From: Lewinellaceae bacterium | GTDB taxonomy: Bacteria; Bacteroidota; Bacteroidia; Chitinophagales; Saprospiraceae | Direction of reading: 5' to 3' | Assembly (NCBI GenBank): GCA_020636275.1 | Contig: JACJYD010000001.1 | Location: 2,074,719-2,138,718 of the forward strand | DNA: 64,000 bases | Shown here: in pieces, positions 1 to 9,566 of the stretch | Numbering within the stretch: position 1 is the stretch's first letter | How the letters are laid out: every line of letters starts with the position of its first letter | Translations under genes and position numbers: made by a program | Notes under the pieces: model-generated | Databases searched by the model: none | What the model was told of the DNA's origin: nothing | Seen by the model: only the letters and a program-made list of their open reading frames with translations

Positions 1-25
1 GGTTACCACTCCTCTTCGTAGTTTA

Positions 26-64
26 AAATCGAAAGCCCATCCCACTGGGGGGACGGGCTTCGAA
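26..64 (-). terminator. Intrinsic terminator of the AGCS symporter gene
   Basis: Read on the minus strand, a GC-rich stem with one bulge (about 12 bp) is followed by a short T-rich stretch just beyond the stop of the symporter gene. It is placed correctly for a Rho-independent terminator. Confidence 0.65.
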
Positions 65-90
65 TCTCTAACCAAAAAAATAACAACTTT

Positions 91-1626
91 TTATCCTCGA
101 AAGTTCTTCACCATTTCCACGTACCGGTTCAATTCCTTCCGCACTACCGGAAGCAGGAAAAACAACCCGATCAGGTTGGGAATGGCCATGGCGAAGATCA
201 TTGCATCGGAAAATCCAACAACAGCCCCCAAACTGGCGGAGGCTCCAATGACCACAAAGATACAGAAAAGGATCTTATAAGAAAAGTTTGCCAATTTGCT
301 GCGGCCGAATAAGAACATCCAGGCTTGCAGACCGTAATAGGACCACGAGAGCATGGTGGAGAAAGCAAAGAGGATCACGGCAAGGGTCAGCAGATAGGGA
401 AACCAGGGCAACACCGTGGCGAAGGCCCGGGAAGTCGCAGCTACGCCGTCGGATTCACCCACCCCGTACATCATCACGCCGCCGTCGAAGTTGGTGATCA
501 CGATGACCAGGGCGGTCATGGTACAAATTACGACGGTGTCGATGAAGGGCTCGAGCAGAGCAACGATCCCCTCGCTGGCCGGATAGTCGGTGCGCACCGC
601 CGAGTGGGCGATGGCAGCGGAGCCGATCCCCGCTTCATTGGAGAAGGCGGCGCGGCGGATCCCCTGGATCAGCACCCCGACGATCCCCCCGGTGATGCCG
701 GTAGGGGAGAAAGCCCCTGCGATGATCTGGCTAAAAGCAGCCGGAATATGGTCTAAGTGCAAGAGGAGAATGATCAAGGCGGCCAGCACATAAATGCCGC
801 ACATAAAAGGCACGATGCGTTCCGCTACAGCGCCGATCCGCTTGATGCCTCCGATGATCACAATAGCCACCAACACGGCGAGGACCAATCCGAACCCGAA
901 TCCGGCATAGCCGCTTTGGGCGCCCAGCATGTTGTTGAATTGCGCCGCGGCCTGATTGGCCTGGAACATATTGCCGCCGCCAAACGATCCGCCGATGCAC
1001 ATGATGGCAAACAGAATAGCCAGGACCTTGCCCAGCCGGGTAAAACCGCGTTCTTTTAAGCCCTTGCTCAGGTAGTACATCGGTCCGCCAAACACCGTGC
1101 CGTCCGTGCTGACGTCCCGGAATTTGACCCCGAGGGTGCATTCTACAAATTTGGAGGACATCCCCAGCAGTCCCGCCAGGATCATCCAGAAGGTCGCTCC
1201 GGGGCCGCCAATGGAGACGGCAATCGCCACCCCGGCGATATTACCCAAGCCCACCGTTCCGGAAAGCGCTGCACTGAGTGCCTGGAAGTGCGAAACCTCG
1301 CCGTGGTCGTCCGGGTTGCTGTACTTCCCGCGGACAGTATTGATAGCCAGACCGAACCGGCGGATGTTTACAAACCGGAAATAGATGGTGAAGAAGGTGG
1401 CCGCCGTCAGGAGGATGATGACGACCAGCGGGATGGAAGTCTCACTGGAAAGGGGTAAAGAATAAAAGATGACGGACTCTACCGCGTCCGTGGCGGGTTG
1501 TATCCATTCATTGATCCGTTCGTCCAGTCCCTGTGGCGCCGGCACTTCCTGCGCATTTGCCCCTATTGCACACACGAGTAGAGCCAACAGGCTGAGTAGT
1601 TGTTTTTTCATATTGCTGCTATCCAT
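91..1626 (-). CDS. Alanine/glycine:cation symporter (AGCS family)
   Basis: Encodes a 511-residue polytopic inner-membrane protein of the AGCS (SSF-unrelated) family, which takes up alanine or glycine together with Na+. The glycine-rich block around residues 122-150 (GTVGLGNIAGVA, then GGPGATFWM) is the family signature, and about ten hydrophobic segments follow to the C-terminus. The N-terminus (KKQLLSLLALLVCAIGANAQ) resembles a cleavable signal peptide, unusual for this family but common in Bacteroidota versions. The start is either the ATG at 1626 or the in-frame ATG at 1611, which begins the signal-like stretch directly. The gene stands alone, divergent from the sigma factor gene. Substrate identity within the family is inferred. 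Confidence 0.88.
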   Translation of the reverse strand: MDSSNMKKQLLSLLALLVCAIGANAQEVPAPQGLDERINEWIQPATDAVESVIFYSLPLSSETSIPLVVIILLTAATFFTIYFRFVNIRRFGLAINTVRGKYSNPDDHGEVSHFQALSAALSGTVGLGNIAGVAIAVSIGGPGATFWMILAGLLGMSSKFVECTLGVKFRDVSTDGTVFGGPMYYLSKGLKERGFTRLGKVLAILFAIMCIGGSFGGGNMFQANQAAAQFNNMLGAQSGYAGFGFGLVLAVLVAIVIIGGIKRIGAVAERIVPFMCGIYVLAALIILLLHLDHIPAAFSQIIAGAFSPTGITGGIVGVLIQGIRRAAFSNEAGIGSAAIAHSAVRTDYPASEGIVALLEPFIDTVVICTMTALVIVITNFDGGVMMYGVGESDGVAATSRAFATVLPWFPYLLTLAVILFAFSTMLSWSYYGLQAWMFLFGRSKLANFSYKILFCIFVVIGASASLGAVVGFSDAMIFAMAIPNLIGLFFLLPVVRKELNRYVEMVKNFRG

Positions 1627-1860
1627 TGTTATTAGGTCAAGAAAGACTTCTTCCGCGCTTCAAAATTGAATGAGGCGTTAAGGTATCTACTTCTCCCATT
1701 TTATTCAAAAAAATAAAATGGAATTTTTCCGGCTTCCAGACTTGACCGGATTTTATTCCGGATTTATATATCTTTGACCGCCAATGCCGCATTTAGTCGC
1801 GGTGCATACAAAAAGCGCAGCGGTAATTCCCGCTAAAAACTGAAATAACGCATTACTTTC

Positions 1861-2454
1861 GTGGCACAACCAATCGAACTAACCGATGCAGAAATACTAG
1901 ACCTCTTGTCAAAGGACAGGGAGGATGCCATGGAGTTGTTGTTCAGGCGGTATTACTCGTATGTCAGTATGGCGGTTTATCGCATGGTGGAAGACGGCAC
2001 GGTAGCGGAAGACATCGCTCAGGAGGTATTTATGGAGATCTGGCGGCGGAGAAATTCCCTCCGGATCAGCATTTCCCTGAAAGCCTATCTCCGTCGCTCG
2101 GCTGTAAACCGGAGCCTGAATTTCCTTCGCGACAAGAAAAACCGCTTTAAGGAAGAACTCTCCGACGCACAATACGAGCTCCAAACCCCGGAAAACCCCG
2201 ACCTGGAATTGGATGAACTACAGGATCATATCGATGATGCCATCCGGCAATTACCCGATCGGTGCCAGGAGGTTTTCAGATTGAGCCGGATGGAAGAGAA
2301 GTCCTATCAGGAAATTGCCGACCAACTCGGCATCTCGATCAAAACGGTGGAAAACCAGATTGTTAAAGCCTTGAAATTGTTGCGGGAGTCTTTGCGTCCT
2401 TTTATAGACGGAGGGCTTCTTTCCGTAGTTTTGTGGATAATTTTTTTTGGATGA
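1861..2454 (+). CDS. ECF-type RNA polymerase sigma factor (FecI-like)
   Basis: Encodes a 197-residue sigma-70 family factor. Region 2 lies at about residues 20-85 (EDIAQEVFMEIWRRR), and region 4 with its helix-turn-helix at about 135-185 (YQEIADQLGISIKTVENQI). It is followed at once by an anti-sigma gene, a TonB-dependent receptor and a DUF4249 lipoprotein, the usual Bacteroidota cell-surface signalling cassette, so it most likely controls the receptor operon. The start used is GTG at 1861. No better ATG lies upstream of region 2, and the next Met is already inside the conserved part. The hydrophobic tail after region 4 (LLSVVLWIIFF) is odd for a soluble sigma factor and might be a membrane contact. 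Confidence 0.88.
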   Translation: MAQPIELTDAEILDLLSKDREDAMELLFRRYYSYVSMAVYRMVEDGTVAEDIAQEVFMEIWRRRNSLRISISLKAYLRRSAVNRSLNFLRDKKNRFKEELSDAQYELQTPENPDLELDELQDHIDDAIRQLPDRCQEVFRLSRMEEKSYQEIADQLGISIKTVENQIVKALKLLRESLRPFIDGGLLSVVLWIIFFG

Positions 2455-2515
2455 GGAATAGGGGGGAGGGTTCCATTTGGTGTCCCTAAAATGTAGATGC
2501 TAGTCTTTTAATTTT

Positions 2516-3541
2516 ATGAACGATCAGGAACGCTTATTGCTTTTGCACAAGAGATGGACCAAATCCATCTCTCCGGAAGAGTTGGCACGACTGGAAGAAT
2601 GGCTCGCTTCGGATGAAGCTTTTCGCCGGGAAGCCAGGTCGCTGGAAACGCTTTGGGAAAAAGCGGCCCAGTCCAGTTCTTCCTTCCAACCCGATACGAA
2701 CCGGGCTTGGGAACGCTTCCGCAAAGAGATGCAGGCGCCTGCTCCTGCACGGGTGGTCCGCTTCCCTCGCCTGTGGCGGGTCGCGGCTTCCATCGCTTTC
2801 CTGATTGCCGCTGCCGGTACTTTCTGGTACGTACAGTCCCTCCAACCTGGCTATAAACCGATCTTTGCCAATTACGAAAAGGTCCGCACCGATTCCTCCG
2901 GATACCAAATGCTGGTCCTTCCGGATAGCTCAGTGGTGCTGGTCAACCGGTTCACAAAATTTTCGTACCCCAAAAAATTCAATGGAGCAACCCGAAATGT
3001 TTATCTGAAAGGAGAGGCTTACTTCGAGGTGAAGAAAGACTCCAGCCACCCTTTCATCGTGCATACCCCTCGCGGGCAGGTCACCGTAACCGGAACCGTT
3101 TTCAACGTGCGGGCCTACAATTGGAAGGAAAAATTTGAGGAGGTATATTTGTTTTCCGGTAAAGTAAACTACCTGGCGCACAAACTCCACGAAAGTGCGG
3201 ATATCCAACCGGAAGAAAGGGTGGTCTACAACTCGTCTGTTTCGCATCTGGAGCGATCTAACGATCCGGAAGCTATTCCGCTCTATTGGGTAAAAGGATA
3301 CCTCGACCTGAAGAACCAGAAGTTGAAGGATATCCTCAAGGTCATGGAGACCTATTTTCACGTGAAATTTGATGTCAGCGAGATCCCTCTCGACCTCGAC
3401 TGCCGCTATACGGTCTACCTCTCCGGCAAAAGCCTGGAGGAATCGATCGGAATGGTCGAGGAATTGGCCAATTTCCAGATCGAAAAAATGGCCCAGAAAA
3501 CCTATCGCATCACCGGCGGCTACCGAAAACCTTGCAATTGA
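2516..3541 (+). CDS. FecR-family anti-sigma factor
   Basis: Encodes a 341-residue single-pass inner-membrane protein. The first 75 or so residues form the cytoplasmic sigma-binding part. A transmembrane helix follows at about 82-101 (VAASIAFLIAAAGTFWYV), then a periplasmic FecR domain (about 110-215) and a C-terminal DUF4974-like region (about 265-335, LKNQKLKDILKVMETYF). In this family the periplasmic domain senses the loaded TonB receptor and releases the sigma factor. It lies 61 bp after the sigma gene and 60 bp before the receptor, consistent with one signalling unit. ATG at 2516. Confidence 0.87.
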   Translation: MNDQERLLLLHKRWTKSISPEELARLEEWLASDEAFRREARSLETLWEKAAQSSSSFQPDTNRAWERFRKEMQAPAPARVVRFPRLWRVAASIAFLIAAAGTFWYVQSLQPGYKPIFANYEKVRTDSSGYQMLVLPDSSVVLVNRFTKFSYPKKFNGATRNVYLKGEAYFEVKKDSSHPFIVHTPRGQVTVTGTVFNVRAYNWKEKFEEVYLFSGKVNYLAHKLHESADIQPEERVVYNSSVSHLERSNDPEAIPLYWVKGYLDLKNQKLKDILKVMETYFHVKFDVSEIPLDLDCRYTVYLSGKSLEESIGMVEELANFQIEKMAQKTYRITGGYRKPCN

Positions 3542-3601
3542 TCATTTTTTTCGACCTCTTGTAAGCAGAATTGCTCTTATCGTCGTTATATTTCCACTTC
3601 G

Positions 3602-6304
3602 ATGATAGGAGAACACATGCGATACCTTTTACCAGCACTTTTTCTTTTTTGCTCGATCCACCTGTTGGCACAACCGGCCGCCGATCGCCTGTACGACTTC
3701 GAATTAAACGGGGAAACCCTCGAACAGGCCCTCTATGAGTTGACCGAGCTGACCGGCATACCTATTGCCTTCAGCAACTCAGCCCTGCCTAAACGCGAAG
3801 GCCTTTTCTATTCTTTCCACCAAAAACGGATCGAAGAGATCCTGGAGACGCTCCTTATCAATACCGGTTTTCGCAATAAGTGGATGGGTGGGCAGATCCT
3901 GATCGTGCCGATCCCCCTTTCAGAGCTTCGCAGATTTTCCGTCAGCGGGTATATCCGCGATGCGATCAGCGGGGAACCCATGATCGGGGCCAACGTCTTT
4001 TCTCCCGAACTCGGCAAGGGAACCACTACAAACGCCTATGGATACTACTCCCTGACCTTGCTGGAAGGACCGGTAGAGGTGGTCTTTTCCTACCTGGGCT
4101 ACGAAATGCGGGTGTTGCCGCTGGAACTCTACTCCAACCAGGTTTTCAACCTGAACCTGCGCCCCGCGGTGACCTTGGAAGAGGTGTTGGTCACAGCCCC
4201 ATCCTATGTCACCTCCATGGAAGGACCGCCTCCTGGCATGCAGCGCTTTCGCTCCGAAGACATGGAAAGCCTCCCCTCCCTCAATGGCGAACCCGACGTG
4301 CTCCGGTTCAGCTACCTGCAGCCGGGCGTGCAAACGGGCGCCGACGGCTTCGGCGGTCTTTCGGTTCGGGGCGGCGACGTAGATCAAAACCTGGTCCTCC
4401 TCGACGGGGTGCCGGTATATAACGCCAGCCATCTGCTCGGCATATTCTCCATCTTCAACAACAGCGCCGTGCGCAGCACCACCCTCATCAGAGGTATTTT
4501 TCCCGCCCGCTACGGTGGCCGGGTTTCCTCGGTGCTGGATGTGCGGACCAAAGAAGGGAATAACAAACAGTGGGAAGGAGAAGCCGACATCGGGATCGCC
4601 TCCGGAAAATTGTCGATCGAAGGCCCATTGGTGAATGAGAAAAGCTCGATTTTTATTGGAGTGCGCCGCTCCTTTCTCGACTTTTACAGCCGTCCCATAA
4701 CCCGGAAAGTGCTGAAAAAACGAGACGAAGAGGGAGAACTGGGCTATAATTTTTACGATCTAAATGCCAAGATCAACTGTAAGCTCGGCAACCGGGACCA
4801 CCTTTACGGCAGCTTTTACACCGGCGGAGATCATTACGACAATTTCCAGGAGGAAAGGACCGTGCTGGGCGATTCCACGACCATCGACCGGGGCGAACAA
4901 GGAGTAGAGTGGGGCAATGCCATCGGCTCCCTGCGCTGGAATCACCTTTTTAGCGACAAACTATTTTCCAATACCATTCTCACCTATAGCCGGTTCTTTT
5001 ATACTTCCCAGGACAGTTACGAAGAAAAGCTCCTGGAACAGGACCTGCTGCAAAACCGGGAGTATTTCTTTATCCGGTACAACTCCAACAACCGGGACAT
5101 CGCACTGACCACCGATTTTGATTTCCGGCCCAATCCGGACCACACCATCCGGTTCGGCGCCAACGCGGTGTTCCACCGCTTCAAACCCGGCGGTATTTCA
5201 TTCGATGAGACGGCCTCTCCCGATACGCTTACCGAAGAGCATATCCAATTCCTGTTGGAGCGCACCGCCCAACTTGCCGGTGAATACGACTGCTATGTGG
5301 AGGATGAATTTCAATTGAATGAAAAATCGGGTGGAAACCTGGGCATTCGGACCACGCTCCTACAGGTCGATGGGAAATTACAATTCCACCCGCAACCCAG
5401 GGCACAGTTCTATTTTCATCCGCTCCGGAATTTGCGGGCTTCCATCGGAGTGGGGCGTGTCGTGCAGCCGCTCCACTTGCTGACCAACTCCGGGATCGGA
5501 CTGCCGCGCGATCTTTGGGTGTCCTCAACCTCCCGGATCCGCCCCATCAGCTGTTGGCAATTTAGCGGAAGCCTGTATTGGGAAGGAAAATCGGGATGGG
5601 AGGCTAGCCTGGAGGGGTTCTATAAGCGCATGGGGCACCTGGTAACCTTCCAGGAGGGGTTGTTGAGCTCCATTGACGCTACCAACTGGCAAAATAAGGT
5701 AGCGGTCGGAAAAGGGTGGTCGTATGGAGCCGAATGGCTTGTAAAGAGAAATCTGCGCAAATTTTCGGGCTGGGCCGCCTACACCTTGTCGTTTACGCGC
5801 CGCCAGTTTGACGAAGTGAACCTCGGCGAACCCTTTCCTTTCCGCTTCGACCGCAGGCACAACCTGCATCTGGCCGGAGCGCTGTCGCTGGGACGCCGCT
5901 GGCAGGTCTCCCTGGTGTGGACCTACGGGTCCGGCATTGCGACCACCTTGCCACGGAGCAGTTATCAGTTCAACTTGTTCAACCTGCTGTACTCCGATGT
6001 GCCTCCCCAGTTCCCCTTTATCCTGGATGTGTCCAATTTTGGGAAAAAGAACGATGTTCGCCTGCCCAGTTACCACCGGCTCGACCTGGAGGTCAAATTC
6101 ACGCTCGACAAAAAACGCTTCCAACACCAGTTCACCCTCGGAGCCTATAATGTGTACAACCGCTATAATCCGCTTTACTACACGCTTTCCGAGCGGGTGG
6201 ACGGCGACACCGGGGAGATCGGCCCCAAATATATAAAAGTAGCTTTGATGCCGGCGCTGCCGTCGGTGCGGTATTGCCTGCGGTGGCGAAAAGCGAACCT
6301 GTAA
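3602..6304 (+). CDS. TonB-dependent outer-membrane receptor with STN signalling domain
   Basis: Encodes 900 residues: a signal peptide to about residue 24 ending LLAQ; an STN-type secretin/TonB N-domain (about 30-85), which contacts FecR; a carboxypeptidase-D regulatory-like beta-sandwich (about 115-200, VSGYIRDAISGEPMIGANV); a plug domain (about 215-330, LSVRGGDVDQNLVLLDGVP); and a long beta-barrel to the C-terminus. It imports a ligand at the expense of proton-motive force through ExbB/ExbD/TonB. The STN domain and the adjacent FecI/FecR pair indicate that it also signals for its own expression. No SusD gene follows, so a glycan substrate is not indicated. The ligand is unknown. Confidence 0.88.
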   Translation: MIGEHMRYLLPALFLFCSIHLLAQPAADRLYDFELNGETLEQALYELTELTGIPIAFSNSALPKREGLFYSFHQKRIEEILETLLINTGFRNKWMGGQILIVPIPLSELRRFSVSGYIRDAISGEPMIGANVFSPELGKGTTTNAYGYYSLTLLEGPVEVVFSYLGYEMRVLPLELYSNQVFNLNLRPAVTLEEVLVTAPSYVTSMEGPPPGMQRFRSEDMESLPSLNGEPDVLRFSYLQPGVQTGADGFGGLSVRGGDVDQNLVLLDGVPVYNASHLLGIFSIFNNSAVRSTTLIRGIFPARYGGRVSSVLDVRTKEGNNKQWEGEADIGIASGKLSIEGPLVNEKSSIFIGVRRSFLDFYSRPITRKVLKKRDEEGELGYNFYDLNAKINCKLGNRDHLYGSFYTGGDHYDNFQEERTVLGDSTTIDRGEQGVEWGNAIGSLRWNHLFSDKLFSNTILTYSRFFYTSQDSYEEKLLEQDLLQNREYFFIRYNSNNRDIALTTDFDFRPNPDHTIRFGANAVFHRFKPGGISFDETASPDTLTEEHIQFLLERTAQLAGEYDCYVEDEFQLNEKSGGNLGIRTTLLQVDGKLQFHPQPRAQFYFHPLRNLRASIGVGRVVQPLHLLTNSGIGLPRDLWVSSTSRIRPISCWQFSGSLYWEGKSGWEASLEGFYKRMGHLVTFQEGLLSSIDATNWQNKVAVGKGWSYGAEWLVKRNLRKFSGWAAYTLSFTRRQFDEVNLGEPFPFRFDRRHNLHLAGALSLGRRWQVSLVWTYGSGIATTLPRSSYQFNLFNLLYSDVPPQFPFILDVSNFGKKNDVRLPSYHRLDLEVKFTLDKKRFQHQFTLGAYNVYNRYNPLYYTLSERVDGDTGEIGPKYIKVALMPALPSVRYCLRWRKANL

Positions 6305-6362
6305 AGTTGCCCGGTCGGTCTTTTGCCGCTGTGAAGAATGTTAAAGATGGTATGTTTGATTT

Positions 6363-7298
6363 ATGAAATTGCCCAATCCCATATTACCGGTAGCCCTGTT
6401 CCTGCTCCTTTTTACCGCATGTGAGCGCGACCTCGACTTCAACCTGCAGGATTTGAAGCCGGAGTTGGTGGTCCTGGCCAACTTTTCCGACCTCGATACC
6501 CTGGAGGTGGTGGTGAGCAAAAGTCGTCCGGCGCTGGATCAGGACGCGCCTGAATACATCCCCAATGCCAATGTGAAATTATTTGTCGACAATTCTTTTG
6601 CCGATCAATTGAGTTTTGTGTCTTCACCTATTCTTCAAATTCCAGGCTATTACCTGTCATCCGGCGTGGTGCCGCAACCGGGCGAACATCTCCGGGTCAC
6701 GGTCGATGCCCCGGGGTATCCTTCGGTAGAGGCCGAATCGACGATGCCTTATCCGGTCGGGATCGATACGGGGTTTACCTCCCTGCTCATTGAAATAGAA
6801 GAGGTCGACCTTTTTTACAACCAGGCCAATATCACGGCCCATATTAAAATTCTCCCCCCTCCCGGTGGCCCCCATTATTACCACCTGAACTTTTACATGC
6901 AGGGATACGATTTCCGGATCACTACGGAAGGCGATACCCTGAAGACAAATTTCTTTTCCCTGCCGCTGGTCACCTTTCCCATCGATGATGCCATTCCGCT
7001 CATTCCTTATATCGACGACCGGGGTGTGCTCTTCACCGACGATGCCCTGACGATCGACGATGGAGAACTCTCCTTTACGGCCAATTTCCAGTACCGGCGG
7101 AGCGACCAGCTGCTCGGCCACTTTCTCATCGAGCTTCGCTCGGCTTCCCCCGAATACTACGACTACCACCGCTCCCTGGTCCGGCAATACCAGGCGGGCC
7201 AGGACCCTTTCGCCGAGCCGGTCATCCTCTATTCCAATGTCAAGAACGGACAGGGGATCTTTGCGGGGTTCACTTCCAAATTTTATATAGTGAAATAA
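6363..7298 (+). CDS. DUF4249-family lipoprotein
   Basis: Encodes 311 residues with a lipoprotein signal: a hydrophobic stretch ends in FTAC with the acylated Cys at position 20. The mature part begins ERDLDFN and is rich in beta-strand and aspartate, matching DUF4249 proteins. These follow STN-bearing TonB receptors in Bacteroidota and are presumed surface or outer-membrane partners of them. The gene lies 58 bp after the receptor and has no SusD features (no TPR-like helices). The role is inferred from position only. Confidence 0.8.
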   Translation: MKLPNPILPVALFLLLFTACERDLDFNLQDLKPELVVLANFSDLDTLEVVVSKSRPALDQDAPEYIPNANVKLFVDNSFADQLSFVSSPILQIPGYYLSSGVVPQPGEHLRVTVDAPGYPSVEAESTMPYPVGIDTGFTSLLIEIEEVDLFYNQANITAHIKILPPPGGPHYYHLNFYMQGYDFRITTEGDTLKTNFFSLPLVTFPIDDAIPLIPYIDDRGVLFTDDALTIDDGELSFTANFQYRRSDQLLGHFLIELRSASPEYYDYHRSLVRQYQAGQDPFAEPVILYSNVKNGQGIFAGFTSKFYIVK

Positions 7299-7336
7299 GT
7301 TAAGGGAGAAATTAAGTTCTCTGATATAATTAATTT

Positions 7337-7405
7337 ATAAACACTGCGGCCACCGGCCGCAGTGTTTATAAGCATATTTCGCCGCCACCGGCGGCGAAAT
7401 ATGCT
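7337..7405. repeat. Twin perfect hairpins with identical ACC loops
   Basis: Two back-to-back perfect stem-loops: 7337-7369 (15-bp arms) and 7371-7405 (16-bp arms). Each has the loop ACC closed by a GCC/GGC-rich top. The sequences of the lower stems differ completely. They lie between the DUF4249 gene and the Crp/Fnr gene in an otherwise AT-rich gap. They can act as a terminator for the upstream operon, although no strong T-run follows. Confidence 0.75.
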
Positions 7406-7565
7406 TGATTAATTTTGTTGCACTACTTAAATTCATAAAGCCGGGATTAACTTTTTCAAAAAAAATATTCGTGCAATAGGGGGTATCTCAAAAATTTGTG
7501 TCTACTGTATTACAATCCGCAAGATAAGGGTTGGTGAAGATCACAAATTTTAAAGCCAGGGCATT

Positions 7566-8249
7566 ATGAATGCAACTTTACCCCGCATGTTATTCGCAGA
7601 TCAGTTTCCGCTGTTCGACGTGCTTTCCCCGGAGGAAAAGCGCGGTTTGGAAGAGATGGTCGAATTCAAGGTGAAGCCCAAGTACAGTTTCATCTACCTG
7701 GCCGATGAACCTTCCGACACCCTGTATTTCCTGGCGAAAGGAACGATCAAGATCGGCACCCATTCGCATGATGGGAAGGAAATTATCAAGAGCCTGATCC
7801 ACCCCAAGGCCATATTTGGAGAGCTGGGACTGATCGGGGAAATACGCCGGCAGGATTTTGCGCAAGTGCTCAAAGAGGAAGTCCATCTCTACGCCATTCG
7901 CGTAGAGGATTTCAAGAAGCTGATGAAGTCCAATTTTTCCCTGGCCGACCGGATCATGAGTTCGTTCGGCAATCGCCTGATGCGTGCGGAGAGCAAGCTC
8001 GAATCGCTCATCTTCAAGGATGCCCGCACCCGGATCATCGAATTTATCCGCGACTCGGTGGAACAACGCGGCCACAAAGTGGGCTTCGAAATGCTGTTGA
8101 AGCATTCCCTGACCCATCAGGATATCGCCAATATCACCTGTACCAGCCGCCAGACGGTGACGCTGGTGCTCAATGAGTTACGCAAATCGGACCTGATCTA
8201 CTTCAATCGCGGGAAGATCCTGGTGCGCGATATAGGAAAATTATCTTAG
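7566..8249 (+). CDS. Crp/Fnr-family transcriptional regulator
   Basis: Encodes 227 residues: an N-terminal cyclic-nucleotide-binding beta-roll (about 20-130), a dimerisation helix, and a Crp-type winged helix-turn-helix (about 170-222, THQDIANITCTSRQTVTLVL). No cysteine cluster typical of Fnr is seen in the N-terminus, so oxygen sensing by an Fe-S cluster is unlikely. The effector is unknown. It stands alone between terminators. Targets cannot be told from the sequence. Confidence 0.87.
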   Translation: MNATLPRMLFADQFPLFDVLSPEEKRGLEEMVEFKVKPKYSFIYLADEPSDTLYFLAKGTIKIGTHSHDGKEIIKSLIHPKAIFGELGLIGEIRRQDFAQVLKEEVHLYAIRVEDFKKLMKSNFSLADRIMSSFGNRLMRAESKLESLIFKDARTRIIEFIRDSVEQRGHKVGFEMLLKHSLTHQDIANITCTSRQTVTLVLNELRKSDLIYFNRGKILVRDIGKLS

Positions 8250-8338
8250 TCTTTCATGGACAGCGCATTGCGCGTTCCATGGAAAAATAGTCTAGGCTAA
8301 ATAAGGGTATTTCTCATAGTGTGTTCTCAAAACGTTGG

Positions 8339-8376
8339 ATGGCCATCCCACTAACCCGGGATGGTCATTTTTTTTT
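8339..8376 (+). terminator. Terminator after the Crp/Fnr gene
   Basis: An 11-bp stem with one G-T pair and a 9-base loop is followed by a run of nine T. The rest of the 308-bp gap 8250-8557 is AT-rich and holds only the promoter-like element noted separately. Confidence 0.85.
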
Positions 8377-8527
8377 CAATTTTTTCCATTCCGATTCCTC
8401 AACCAAATTACACGCTTCTGAGCAAACAGCCGCCACGCCCCTGAAAGCGCGATAAAATTTGTTAAATTATGAATTTTTGAATGTTTTTTTTGCGATTCGG
8501 GGGGGTAGGTGAACGCGTTATTTTTTA

Positions 8528-8535
8528 TAACTTTG
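8528..8535 (+). promoter_or_regulatory. Candidate -7 element of the porP/sprF promoter
   Basis: TAACTTTG matches the Bacteroidota -7 consensus TAnnTTTG and lies 22 bp before the ATG of the PorP/SprF gene. No convincing TTTG -33 element is found at the usual 19-20 bp spacing, so the call is weak. Confidence 0.4.
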
Positions 8536-8557
8536 CCCGCGTAAAATTGGGTATCCC

Positions 8558-9517
8558 ATGAACAGATTACATCTCCTTTTTGCGCTACTTCTGTGTGCAC
8601 AGTTCCTGCCTGCTCAGCAGCTTTCCTTATTCACTCAATACCGGGAAAATCTCGGGGTCCTGAATCCCGCGGCTGTTTCTGCAGATTACATTGCTTACGA
8701 ATCAAACGTGTCATTGGGTGCGTCTTACCGGACGCAGTGGACTTCGTTCCCCTCCAACCCGACGACCGAGACGATTCACGGGATCTATTTGAATGCCGAC
8801 AACAACTCCTTCAACATGTTTGCGGGAGGTTATTTGCTCAATGACGTGACCGGCCCTACCGGCCTGACCGGCTTGTATGGCCGTGTGGGCGGTATCATCA
8901 CCGGCGATCCTTACTACGGCGGGCTTTCGCTGGGGATCAGCGTGGGCCTGGTCCAGTTCCGGCTCAAGGCTTCCGAGTTGCGCTTTCGCGACCCGGATGA
9001 CGTCGTGGCTGCCGGAGGCGACCAGATGCAACTCTACCCGGATGTCGGCGCCGGCCTTTACGCCTACCGGCGGATCGAAGGCGGCGCGCTGGAAGACGAC
9101 GTCATCTATGGCGGGATCTCCGTACCCCAGGTCATGGGGTTGGACCTGACCTTCCGTAACGACCAGGGGGAATATTCCACCCAGCGGGTACAGCACTTCT
9201 ACGGTATTCTCGGCTTTTACAAATTCTTTGATGAATACAGTTTTCTCGAACCCTCGGTTTGGGTAAAATACGCTCCGAACACACCAGTTAACGTCGATTT
9301 CAACCTGCGCTATCAAACTGCCTACAATTTCTGGATCGGAACCGGTGTTTCCACCGCGAAGAATTTCCACCTGGAAGGCGGCTTGTTGCTGGGTGAAGCG
9401 GGTTTCGGCAACCTGTTCCGTTTGGGCTATGGTTTTGATTACGCCTTTACGACCTATGGCCCGTTTGCGGGAGGTACCCACGAGGTGAACCTCACCTATA
9501 CCTTTGGCACCAAATAA
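8558..9517 (+). CDS. PorP/SprF-family type IX secretion membrane protein
   Basis: Encodes 319 residues with a signal peptide to about residue 19 (LFALLLCAQFLPAQ), followed by the family start QLSLFTQYRENLGVLNPAAV and an outer-membrane beta-barrel pattern ending in YTFGTK. In the family, PorP/SprF proteins are the cell-surface anchors or co-secretion partners of T9SS type B cargo. The next two genes encode exactly such cargo, with only a short gap and no terminator before the first. It is probably co-transcribed with the giant adhesin at 9567. Confidence 0.88.
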   Translation: MNRLHLLFALLLCAQFLPAQQLSLFTQYRENLGVLNPAAVSADYIAYESNVSLGASYRTQWTSFPSNPTTETIHGIYLNADNNSFNMFAGGYLLNDVTGPTGLTGLYGRVGGIITGDPYYGGLSLGISVGLVQFRLKASELRFRDPDDVVAAGGDQMQLYPDVGAGLYAYRRIEGGALEDDVIYGGISVPQVMGLDLTFRNDQGEYSTQRVQHFYGILGFYKFFDEYSFLEPSVWVKYAPNTPVNVDFNLRYQTAYNFWIGTGVSTAKNFHLEGGLLLGEAGFGNLFRLGYGFDYAFTTYGPFAGGTHEVNLTYTFGTK

Positions 9518-9566
9518 CCCTCCTATTTTGAGATCGATGTTCAACATCCCAAAACATATTCAAGTT

